Source of the DNA: Nitrospira defluvii
GTDB taxonomy: Bacteria; Nitrospirota; Nitrospiria; Nitrospirales; Nitrospiraceae
NCBI GenBank assembly: GCA_016199015.1
Contig: JACQHN010000556.1
Coordinates: 1-7,867 of the forward strand
DNA length: 7,867 nt
Reading direction: 5' to 3'
The translations under genes were made by a program, and so were the position numbers. A model generated the notes under the pieces. The model worked only from the letters and a program-made list of their open reading frames with translations. It was not told the DNA's origin and searched no databases. The first letter of the stretch is position 1. Each line of letters opens with the position of its first letter. This document shows positions 1 through 6,352 of this stretch, in pieces.

Positions 1-1998
1 CTCCAGCTCGACCTGTGGATGAACAGCCAGGGACCGGCCACCCGCGGACAACCGCGGACCTTCCAGCCATAAACGCTGGGTGGGAGTCACCACATGCCAT
101 CCGGTCCCCTCGGGATGCAACGCACAATGGGGAGCGAACGCCAAGGTCCATTCGAGACGATGGGATTGAGACCGTCCGGCGACACTCGATAGATGATCGA
201 TGACCCGCCACGACCCGTTTGCCCGATGGTACTGCACCTCACGCCGGTGCCGAACCGGGTCGGAAAGCCGGCCATATCCATTATGTTCCGCCGCTACCTG
301 TTCGACCGGTTGACCGATCTCCCATTGCAGCACATGCGGGCGGCTATCCGGGTGCAGGCAAAAAAGTTTTCCGGGAATCACACGGTTCTGCTCTGCCTGA
401 TCTACCCTGACCGTCGAATGGTAGGCGGTGCGACGGAATCGATTATAGGCCTGCGGATCGGAAGTATAGAGAAAACAGCCCGGATCCACAAGAATATCTT
501 CCCCGCTGAGCTGTATGTCCAGCGAGAGCAAATCGTTATGTTTATGGGTTCCCACTCCGCTCGTACCGGGAGAATTACAGTTGAACAGGACATAATCTTT
601 CTGCTCACGCAGAATATAAAATCCGCCATCCGGAAACGCCCCACTCCGGGGTGGCGGCGCAACATTCGCTGCCGCCACCATCCTCGCCCCATGGCGCAGC
701 CCGCCGAACCACAGCCCCTCGACCCATGAAGGCCCCGCCACAGCGAGCCAGTCCGCCCGATCGTAAAACAGTCCCCCGACAGCCAGCAGATGGCGGTGGT
801 CCCGCACATCGACACGGCCGTATCCGGTCAGGATATGCAAACGACCGTTGTCTCCATCCCCGATTTGTGGAGCCAGCCCGTTCGGTTTCGTATAGCCCAA
901 TACAAAGTCACACATCTTCGCCAGGCGAGTGTGAAAAGCACCCGGCAACTCTATGCCGTGCTGCCGACAGAGCGCCGCCGAGGACAGAAACATTTCAGTC
1001 ACCAGGCGGTGATAGGACAGGCTCGACTCGTAGTGCACGCCATCGGGAAGCACCTGTCGATCCATTTCACGCACCAACTCACGAACGGCAAAGGCCTGCC
1101 ATCGCTCGGCTTCGCGCACTTCTTTCAGACAGAGTCCGAGGTAGAGCAACCCCACGACATCCGCCAGGTAGTGATTCGTCGTCACTCCGTCGTCACGGAC
1201 TTCCAGATTCGCCATAAGATACCGGCCATGCGCGACCAACATGGCAAGGACCTCTGCCAACCAGGCGTCGTTCACAACCGATGACTCCGCCACAAGAGCC
1301 AGCGCCCACAACCAATTGACGGCGCGAATCGCAACGTCCATTGGGCAGGCCCAGTTGACCCCGTACCCTGGTGGATTGGCAACGATCCAATCGGTCATCT
1401 GCGCCACGCATTCGGAGGAGTATTTCGATTCTCCGGCCAGCAGCGCCGTTTGCGCCAGAAGCACCAGGTGTTGACCGCGAGACAACTCCCATGGAACCTT
1501 GATATCGACACCGGCCTTATGGCCAGGGGTTATGTCCAGGAAACACTGGTCGGGATTCCACCGGTATCCGCTTTTGAAATCCCGGTGCCAGTCGATCGTC
1601 TCGCCCAACGCTACAGGGCCGGATCCCAGTAGATCGAACACATGGTCGCAAACCTGGTCGGCTGACTCGATGGTTGCCTCAAGGAGGCCGGGCGCCCGTT
1701 CTTGATAGAGAGAACGAATCGCCGGTACATCACCGGACGCGACCGGCAGGCGACGGACAAGGTCGCTCCTCATCCGGGCCACCACAGCGAGGACTTCCTC
1801 AGGAGACGTACCTAACGCAACCGCCAATTCTTTCCTGTCCAACTGGTAGGAACGTCGCGTGGTTTGCGCGTGATGCCATAGCGAAACCAGAGGTCGCACA
1901 GCTTTACGGACTCCCATGCGGAAGGTGGCGCCCAATCCCACGCTTCGGATCTTCGAGCGAATACGTTCGGAAAGATCGATCGGGGGATCGTTGTTCAT
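1..1998 (-). CDS. Heparinase II/III-family polysaccharide lyase-like protein, 3' end outside the window
   Basis: The minus-strand frame is open from ATG at 1998 to the window edge: 666 codons, with no stop. An in-frame TGA at 2025-2023 precedes it and no other start lies between, so ATG 1998 is the earliest possible start, though its ribosome-binding site is weak. The N-terminal half reads as a heparinase/alginate-lyase alpha/alpha barrel: IDWHRDF (135-141), KVPWELSR (167-174), GVNWACPMDVAIRA (213-226), TTNHYLAD (273-280), SYHRLVTE (328-335), IGDGDNGR (379-386). The C-terminal part reads as the beta-sandwich domain: GTHKHNDLLSLDIQLSGED (483-501), LVDPG (503-507), HSTVRVD (527-533). Asn275/His276, Tyr329/His330 and His485/His487 fit the catalytic Asn/His/Tyr set of the family, which cleaves uronic-acid glycosidic bonds by beta-elimination. 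No clear signal peptide is seen; the N-terminus is charged, although many relatives are exported. The polymer substrate is unknown; a role in trimming or turnover of the locus polysaccharide is inferred. The family call is firm and the substrate is not. Confidence 0.9.
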   Translation of the reverse strand, partial: MNNDPPIDLSERIRSKIRSVGLGATFRMGVRKAVRPLVSLWHHAQTTRRSYQLDRKELAVALGTSPEEVLAVVARMRSDLVRRLPVASGDVPAIRSLYQERAPGLLEATIESADQVCDHVFDLLGSGPVALGETIDWHRDFKSGYRWNPDQCFLDITPGHKAGVDIKVPWELSRGQHLVLLAQTALLAGESKYSSECVAQMTDWIVANPPGYGVNWACPMDVAIRAVNWLWALALVAESSVVNDAWLAEVLAMLVAHGRYLMANLEVRDDGVTTNHYLADVVGLLYLGLCLKEVREAERWQAFAVRELVREMDRQVLPDGVHYESSLSYHRLVTEMFLSSAALCRQHGIELPGAFHTRLAKMCDFVLGYTKPNGLAPQIGDGDNGRLHILTGYGRVDVRDHRHLLAVGGLFYDRADWLAVAGPSWVEGLWFGGLRHGARMVAAANVAPPPRSGAFPDGGFYILREQKDYVLFNCNSPGTSGVGTHKHNDLLSLDIQLSGEDILVDPGCFLYTSDPQAYNRFRRTAYHSTVRVDQAEQNRVIPGKLFCLHPDSRPHVLQWEIGQPVEQVAAEHNGYGRLSDPVRHRREVQYHRANGSWRVIDHLSSVAGRSQSHRLEWTLAFAPHCALHPEGTGWHVVTPTQRLWLEGPRLSAGGRSLAVHPQVELE

Positions 1999-2145
1999 AC
2001 TCGACCGGCCACGAAGAGTACGTCATAACAGGTCATCAACATGGTGTGTCTTGGGCCGAGGCGAGACAGGCTCTTTTCCCATTTGTGATACGTAGATGTC
2101 CTGAACGGTGTGAGAACGAAGCTGGCGGTTTTTTTCGGCATCCTG
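1999..2145. other. Gap between asnB and the heparinase-like gene
   Basis: This 147-nt gap between two same-strand genes is longer than expected for a tight operon. Its asnB-proximal part is a dispersed repeat copy (2110-2148). On the minus strand the rest shows no convincing -35/-10 pair: a TTGATG lies at 2039-2034, but nothing resembling a -10 follows at the right distance. I see no hairpin followed by a T tract. Whether the heparinase-like gene is read through from asnB or has its own promoter cannot be decided from the sequence. Confidence 0.5.
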
Positions 2146-2148
2146 CTA
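2110..2148 (-). repeat. Dispersed repeat copy at the asnB 3' end
   Basis: Read on the minus strand, this 39-base stretch begins TAGCAGGATGCCGAAAAA and ends CGTTCTCAC. It aligns without gaps to 7829-7867 on the plus strand: 32 of 39 positions match, with mismatches at repeat positions 12, 19, 20, 23, 29, 30 and 38. Its first three bases (2148-2146) are the TAG stop codon of asnB. Further sequence toward about 2050 may belong to a longer, decayed copy, but the second copy is cut by the window edge, so this cannot be aligned here. I recall similar repeats in Nitrospira intergenic regions, which is unchecked. Possible roles are a mobile or REP-like element, or part of a transcription-end structure. 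No full hairpin is visible within this half. Confidence 0.8.
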
Positions 2149-4044
2149 CACCATGTAGTGCTTCCACCACAAGGCAAGGTTGAAAAGATACCAGCTGCGA
2201 GGATCGCGCTGTCTACGAACCAGATCCAGCACCGCGGCTTTATCCAAGATGTCCGTCCGGTCGCAAAAGTCTGCGAGCGTGTCCTGCATTAACGTACCCA
2301 GCCGATCCTGCATCCATTCATGCACCGGCACTCCGAACCCCTGTTTCGGCCGATCGATGATGGCATCCGGAATGACGCCTCGCACCGCCTGTTTGAGCAG
2401 GGTCTTGACGACGCCTCCTCTGGTCTTCACGGCCTCGGGAATGCTCATCGCCAGTTGGACGAACTCGTGATCGAGAAACGGCACGCGGGCCTCCAGACTC
2501 GCGCCCATACTCATTTTGTCGACTCGCATCAGCAACAGCTCGGGGAGTCTGAAATTGAGGTCGAGGTAGCTCATCCACTGGAGCGGCCCCTGTTCCCAAG
2601 CCTTGGCCTCAAACCGATCATGGATGGGCCGAATGGCGTCCCAGGACGTCAGGTTTCGAAACCTTCGTTGCAAGCGCGGCGATAGGAGCCGCTGTTTCAA
2701 GGCTTCCGGGAAGGCTTCGGCGCCGCCCCAAAAAATGGGTTGATGGAGCATCCCGCGCCGCAGCCGTTCGTAGTGAACCGTCTCTCCTTTGCCCATCCAC
2801 TGCAATCCTTGAAGGCCAAGCCGTTTCAGCAGCGACGGCACCGGCCATTGGTTCCATTCTTCAAGCATCTTGGATGTTTTCCAGGAGGGATACCCCCAAA
2901 ACAGCTCGTCGGCCCCCTCCCCGACCTGACAGACAATGACACCGTGCTGGCGCGCCAGTTGCGAGACATAGTAGACCGGGACACAGACGGGATCCGCAAT
3001 CGGTTCATCCTGCAGCGCGACCATACGCGGCAAGAAGGCAATGAGATCATCCAGCGATAACAGCCGCTCATGATGGTCTGCCCCGACCTGCTGAGCCATG
3101 AACCGCGCATGGTTCAGTTCATTGCGATAACTCGGATATTCACCGTCGTACCCGATGGTAAATGTCCTGACGGGATGGGTTTCGCCTTGCGAGAACAAGG
3201 CCGCATTGGTGCTGGAATCGACCCCCCCGGACAGAAACACACCGACCGGCACATCGCTCACCTTGCGAAGAGCGACCGACTCCCGCAATTTCGCCAAGAC
3301 GTGAGCGGCAATAGTCTCATCCGTCTGCCCGAGCAGGGGGGACGTATGATCCCACACATCCCAATACCGACGTTCTTCCATGGTCCCATCGACGCACACA
3401 CGCAACCAGGACCCGCCCGGCAATTTTTTGATGCCGTCAAAGAGGGTTTGCGGCGCCGGCGTTGTCAGAAATGACAGGTAATGGAAGAGGGATTCCTCGT
3501 GGAGCTCCCTCGGCTGCTCCGAGTCCTGCAACAGGGCCTTAATCTCGGATGCGAAGGTCAGCCGCCCATGGTGCAGGCTGTAATACAGCGGCTTGACGCC
3601 GATACGATCCCGAATCAACCATAATTCTTGGCGACGCACGTCCCACAGCGCGATCGCAAACATGCCGCGAAACTTCGACAAACAATCAATGCCCCACGTC
3701 TCGAACGCGTGCAGGATGACTTCGGTATCCGAGTGGTCGGTCCGCCAGCGATGTCCGCCCAGCTGCTCCAGTTCACGCCTGATCGCCGCATGATTGTAGA
3801 TTTCCCCGTTGAACGTCACCCACAGGGTTTCGTCCTCGTTCGCCATCGGTTGTCCAGCCGCCTTAGCCAGATCGATGATGGAGAGCCGCCGATGTCCCAA
3901 CCCAATCCGACCACCGGCCCCAATCCACAGTCCGGCCCCATCCGGGCCCCGATGCACCATGCTGTCCCGCATCCTTGTCAGGTACGGTTCGGTCACGCAG
4001 AACGAGCCTCCGTCGAAGACCAGAGCCCCCACTAGACCACACAT
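2146..4044 (-). CDS. asnB: Glutamine-dependent asparagine synthetase-type amidotransferase
   Basis: The gene encodes 632 residues in two domains. The N-terminal class-II glutaminase domain has the nucleophile Cys2 (MCGLVG), HRGPDGAG (31-38), HRRLSIIDL (51-59), NGEIYN (79-84) and SDTEV (105-109); it releases ammonia from glutamine. The C-terminal synthetase domain has the ATP-pyrophosphatase loop SGGVDSS (272-278), GEGADELFWGY (375-385) and RVDKMSMGASLEARVPFLD (507-525). All key residues are present, so it should be active. Known AsnB converts aspartate to asparagine with ATP. Relatives in polysaccharide clusters are thought to amidate sugar carboxylates, for example WbpS-like proteins, and related ones accompany exosortase loci. 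The neighbours here favour a glycan substrate, but this is inference. The ATG at 4044 follows AGGAAG at 8 nt and places Cys2 correctly. The stop codon is the first three bases of a dispersed repeat. It lies 158 nt after fcl and may belong to the same transcript. Confidence 0.93.
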   Translation of the reverse strand: MCGLVGALVFDGGSFCVTEPYLTRMRDSMVHRGPDGAGLWIGAGGRIGLGHRRLSIIDLAKAAGQPMANEDETLWVTFNGEIYNHAAIRRELEQLGGHRWRTDHSDTEVILHAFETWGIDCLSKFRGMFAIALWDVRRQELWLIRDRIGVKPLYYSLHHGRLTFASEIKALLQDSEQPRELHEESLFHYLSFLTTPAPQTLFDGIKKLPGGSWLRVCVDGTMEERRYWDVWDHTSPLLGQTDETIAAHVLAKLRESVALRKVSDVPVGVFLSGGVDSSTNAALFSQGETHPVRTFTIGYDGEYPSYRNELNHARFMAQQVGADHHERLLSLDDLIAFLPRMVALQDEPIADPVCVPVYYVSQLARQHGVIVCQVGEGADELFWGYPSWKTSKMLEEWNQWPVPSLLKRLGLQGLQWMGKGETVHYERLRRGMLHQPIFWGGAEAFPEALKQRLLSPRLQRRFRNLTSWDAIRPIHDRFEAKAWEQGPLQWMSYLDLNFRLPELLLMRVDKMSMGASLEARVPFLDHEFVQLAMSIPEAVKTRGGVVKTLLKQAVRGVIPDAIIDRPKQGFGVPVHEWMQDRLGTLMQDTLADFCDRTDILDKAAVLDLVRRQRDPRSWYLFNLALWWKHYMV

Positions 4045-4052
4045 GACGACAA

Positions 4053-4058
4053 CTTCCT
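4053..4058 (-). promoter_or_regulatory. Ribosome-binding site of asnB
   Basis: AGGAAG on the minus strand lies 8 nt before the ATG at 4044. It supports this start, which also gives the Cys2 required by the glutaminase domain. It directly abuts the palindrome at 4059-4073, so pairing of that palindrome in RNA could affect ribosome access. Confidence 0.65.
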
Positions 4059-4073
4059 ACGATCCGCGATCGT
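4059..4073. promoter_or_regulatory. 15-bp palindrome upstream of asnB, possible operator or leader hairpin
   Basis: ACGATC and GATCGT form a perfect 6-bp inverted repeat around a CGC spacer. It ends one base before the asnB Shine-Dalgarno sequence. It could be a regulator site or a small RNA stem next to the ribosome-binding site. Its short arms mean chance is a real alternative. Confidence 0.3.
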
Positions 4074-4202
4074 GAAGGGACATCCCTGTTTGAGAAGGAG
4101 ACGGCATGAACCATCGTAGAGAGGAGACGTGAACGACGAAGCAGAACACATGGTCATTCCTGCCGACCTACGCGCCGATCGACCGGCCCATGCCGTTGCC
4201 CT

Positions 4203-5150
4203 TCATGACACACCGGCTTGGGACGCGCCCAGTTGTTGCCGGTACCAGCCATAGGTCCGGCGCAATCCCTCCGGCAATGTAATGGCGGGCTTCCACCCCA
4301 GGGCAGCGATACGGCTGGAATCCATCAACTTTCGCGGCATGCCGTCCGGCTTGGTGCGATCCCAATGCATGCTTCCCTGATATCCGACCACCTCGGCCAC
4401 CAGTGACGCCAGTTCGGCGATCGCAATGTCCTGCCCCGCCCCGACGTTCATGATCATCGCATCGGAATAGCCTGTCATGAGAAACAGACAGGCTTCCGCG
4501 CAATCGTCCACATGCAAAAACTCCCGCCTCGGACTGCCCGAGCCCCACAGCGTGGGAATACTCCCCTGCTCACGCGCTTCGTGAAACCGCCGAAGCAACG
4601 CCGCCAGCACATGGGCCGTCTGCAAATCGAAATTATCGTTCGGGCCGTAGAGATTCGTCGGCATCACCGCAATGAAATCGCACCCATATTGGCGGCGATA
4701 GGCCTGACACATCTTAATGCCGGCGATTTTCGCCACGGCATACCACTCGTTGGTCGGTTCGAGCGGCCCGGTCAACAGATACGCTTCCTTCATCGGCTGT
4801 GGTGAATCCCGTGGATAGATGCAGGAGGATCCCAGCAAGAGCAGCTTCTTGACTCCATGAACATAGGCCTGATGAATGACGTTCGTTTGAATCGCCAGAT
4901 TGTCGTAAATGAACTCGGCGGGAAACGTACTATTCGCCAGAATCCCCCCCACCTTGGCCGCGGCCAGGAAGACATAGTCCGGCTTGGCCTCTGCAAAAAA
5001 CGCGGCGACGCGGCCACTGTCGCGCAAATCCAGCTCCTTGCTGGTCCGGAGAATCAGTTTATCGAACCCGCCGGCGGTGAGCGCCCGCACAATCGCAGAT
5101 CCGACCATTCCCTGATGCCCGGCGATATAGATGCGTGCCTGTTTGTCCAT
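4203..5150 (-). CDS. fcl: GDP-L-fucose synthase (GDP-4-keto-6-deoxymannose 3,5-epimerase-4-reductase)
   Basis: This 315-residue protein has the usual length and full motif set of Fcl/WcaG, an extended short-chain dehydrogenase. It takes the Gmd product GDP-4-keto-6-deoxy-D-mannose, epimerises C3 and C5, and reduces C4 with NADPH to give GDP-L-fucose in the cytoplasm. The Rossmann loop is GHQGMVGS (11-18). AAAKVGGI (63-70) and SSCIYP (108-113) carry the catalytic Ser and Cys110. Tyr137 and Lys141 form the YxxxK pair in NEWYAVAKIAG, and His180 matches the E. coli epimerisation acid His179 in register. PTNLYGPNDNFD (164-175) is the family nucleotide-sugar loop, and RREFLHVDD (208-216) is also conserved. 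The ATG at 5150 lies 3 nt after the gmd stop, with GAAGGGGG at 8 nt, so translation is probably coupled to gmd. No defect is seen. Confidence 0.97.
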   Translation of the reverse strand: MDKQARIYIAGHQGMVGSAIVRALTAGGFDKLILRTSKELDLRDSGRVAAFFAEAKPDYVFLAAAKVGGILANSTFPAEFIYDNLAIQTNVIHQAYVHGVKKLLLLGSSCIYPRDSPQPMKEAYLLTGPLEPTNEWYAVAKIAGIKMCQAYRRQYGCDFIAVMPTNLYGPNDNFDLQTAHVLAALLRRFHEAREQGSIPTLWGSGSPRREFLHVDDCAEACLFLMTGYSDAMIMNVGAGQDIAIAELASLVAEVVGYQGSMHWDRTKPDGMPRKLMDSSRIAALGWKPAITLPEGLRRTYGWYRQQLGASQAGVS

Positions 5151-5153
5151 GCC

Positions 5154-6161
5154 CTAGGCCCCCTTCGATGCGGTGCCCTGTAGTTTGAGGCGTTCAGCTT
5201 CCACATCCGCCTCGACCATCATGATTGCCAGCCGATGGAAATCCACGCTCGGCTTCCAGCCGAGCTGCCGCGCGGCTTTCTCCGGATCACCGATCAAGAG
5301 ATCGACCTCCGTTGGGCGGTAATAGCGCGGATCGATTTTCACGTGACGCCGCCAATCGAGTCCCAGGTGACCGAACGCGACATCGAGAAACTCCCTCACC
5401 GTGTGGGTCTCACCCGTCGCCACCACAAAGTCGTCCGGTTGTGGTTGCTGGAGCATGAGCCACATGGCTTCGACATAGTCTCCGGCGTAGCCCCAATCTC
5501 GCTTCGCGTCCAAATTGCCCAGGAACAAATCCTGTTGTAATCCCACCTTGATGCGGGCTGCAGCTTTTGTGATTTTGCGCGTCACAAACGTTTCGCCCCG
5601 GCGTGGCGACTCATGATTGAAGAGGATGCCATTGCAGGCAAACAGGCCGTACGCCTCGCGATAATTGACCGTGATCCAATGGGCATAGACCTTCGCGGCG
5701 CCATAGGGACTGCGCGGGTAAAACGGCGTGGTTTCCCGCTGCGGGACTTCCTGCACCTTGCCGAACATCTCGCTCGACGACGCCTGGTAGAACTTGGGCC
5801 GCAGCCCTGACTCGCGAATCGCCTCCAGCAATCGCACGGTCCCCAAGCCCGTGATCTCCGCGGTGTATTCAGGAATATCGAAACTGACCCGGACATGACT
5901 CTGCGCCCCAAGGTTGTAAATCTCGTCGGGCCGGACCGTGCGCAAAATTTTATTCAGCGAACTCGCATCGTTGAGATCCCCATACACCAGGTGCAGCTTG
6001 GCCTCGGCAATGTGCGGGTCCTGATAAATGCCGTCGATCCGCGCCGTGTTGAACGAACTGGATCGGCGGATAATCCCATACACGTCATACCCCTTTGCCA
6101 GGAGAAATTCGGCGAGGTACGACCCATCTTGACCGGTAATGCCGGTGATCAACGCCTTCAC
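5154..6161 (-). CDS. gmd: GDP-mannose 4,6-dehydratase
   Basis: From the chosen start the protein has 335 residues. It converts GDP-D-mannose to GDP-4-keto-6-deoxy-D-mannose, the first step to GDP-L-fucose and also to GDP-rhamnose. The NADP-binding loop is [15 protein letters not shown] (7-21), followed by [12 protein letters not shown] (32-43). QASSSEMFG (126-134) carries Ser129 (Thr in the E. coli enzyme) and Glu131. Tyr153 and Lys157 form the YxxxK pair in [28 protein letters not shown] (181-198), [10 protein letters not shown] (221-230) and [11 protein letters not shown] (277-287) are family hallmarks. It is shorter than E. coli Gmd mainly because it lacks the insert before DPRY. GTG at 6161 gives the family N-terminus and has GGAG 10 nt upstream. 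The frame is open to a GTG at 6248, but the extra 29 residues are low-complexity, have no SD, and overlap a likely promoter. A GTG at 6170 is also possible. It is directly coupled to fcl. Confidence 0.95.
   Translation of the reverse strand: MKALITGITGQDGSYLAEFLLAKGYDVYGIIRRSSSFNTARIDGIYQDPHIAEAKLHLVYGDLNDASSLNKILRTVRPDEIYNLGAQSHVRVSFDIPEYTAEITGLGTVRLLEAIRESGLRPKFYQASSSEMFGKVQEVPQRETTPFYPRSPYGAAKVYAHWITVNYREAYGLFACNGILFNHESPRRGETFVTRKITKAAARIKVGLQQDLFLGNLDAKRDWGYAGDYVEAMWLMLQQPQPDDFVVATGETHTVREFLDVAFGHLGLDWRRHVKIDPRYYRPTEVDLLIGDPEKAARQLGWKPSVDFHRLAIMMVEADVEAERLKLQGTASKGA
5159..5166 (-). promoter_or_regulatory. Ribosome-binding site of fcl inside the gmd 3' end
   Basis: GAAGGGGG on the minus strand sits in the last codons of gmd, 8 nt before the fcl ATG at 5150. 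Its position inside gmd, with the gmd stop between it and the start codon, fits translational coupling of the two enzymes. Confidence 0.6.
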
Positions 6162-6247
6162 TGTAGACACGCTCCGATCTGTGCTCTCGGCCTCAGGAGC
6201 CGGAGAACCATTGCCAACTCCTCGCACCCTCGGCGACAGAGAATCCA

Positions 6248-6276
6248 CTTTTGATGGATCTGCGAAGCCCTGTCAA
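6248..6276 (-). promoter_or_regulatory. Candidate sigma-70 promoter for gmd-fcl
   Basis: A perfect TTGACA -35 box lies at 6276-6271 on the minus strand. At 17-nt spacing the -10 would be CAAAAG (6253-6248), and at 16-nt spacing TCAAAA. Each matches TATAAT at only three positions, so the -10 is weak. Transcription would start near 6241, giving a leader of about 80 nt before GTG 6161. The GTG at 6248 could then not be translated from this promoter. The site lies in the 191-nt gap after the ligase gene, where a separate promoter is plausible. Confidence 0.4.
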
Positions 6277-6298
6277 GCTGCGGTTTTCAAAACAGCCG
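6277..6298. promoter_or_regulatory. Imperfect palindrome between the ligase gene and the gmd promoter
   Basis: GCTG and CAGC arms flank TTTTCAAAA, with a CGG bulge on one side. An overlapping alternative pairs CGG with CCG. It sits directly upstream of the TTGACA box. It could be an operator for gmd-fcl, or a weak hairpin 55 to 75 nt after the ligase stop. There is no T tract of the kind an intrinsic terminator needs. Confidence 0.25.
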
Positions 6299-6352
6299 CG
6301 CAAGGCCCGACAACCGTCGATCCCACCTACGAAGACACGTGCAACTCCGGCA

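Larger units (their letters stand above)
4045..4202. other. Gap between fcl and asnB
   Basis: This 158-nt gap separates two same-strand genes. It holds the asnB ribosome-binding site and the palindrome at 4059-4073. On the plus strand it holds two similar purine-rich tracts sharing AGGAGACG (4096-4103 and 4122-4129). I found no convincing sigma-70 pair on the minus strand (a TACGAT lacks a good -35 partner) and no clear terminator. No dispersed repeat copy is visible here. Confidence 0.5.

Noticed and set aside
193..1284. Plus-strand ORFs of 164 to 188 codons opposite the heparinase-like gene
   Set aside because: The minus-strand frame here is continuous and carries all the family motifs. 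The plus-strand translations are arginine/proline-rich or motif-free.
1995..2177. 60-codon minus-strand ORF across the asnB end and the gap
   Set aside because: It runs through the dispersed repeat in a different frame from asnB, has no recognisable domain and overlaps the heparinase-like start. It is best explained as a chance frame in repeat DNA.
4045..4202. A minus-strand promoter for asnB
   Set aside because: A TACGAT could serve as a -10, but the sequence 16 to 18 nt upstream has no acceptable -35 box.
6162..6248. 29-residue N-terminal extension of Gmd
   Set aside because: It has no SD before GTG 6248, no similarity to known Gmd N-termini, and overlaps a likely promoter.
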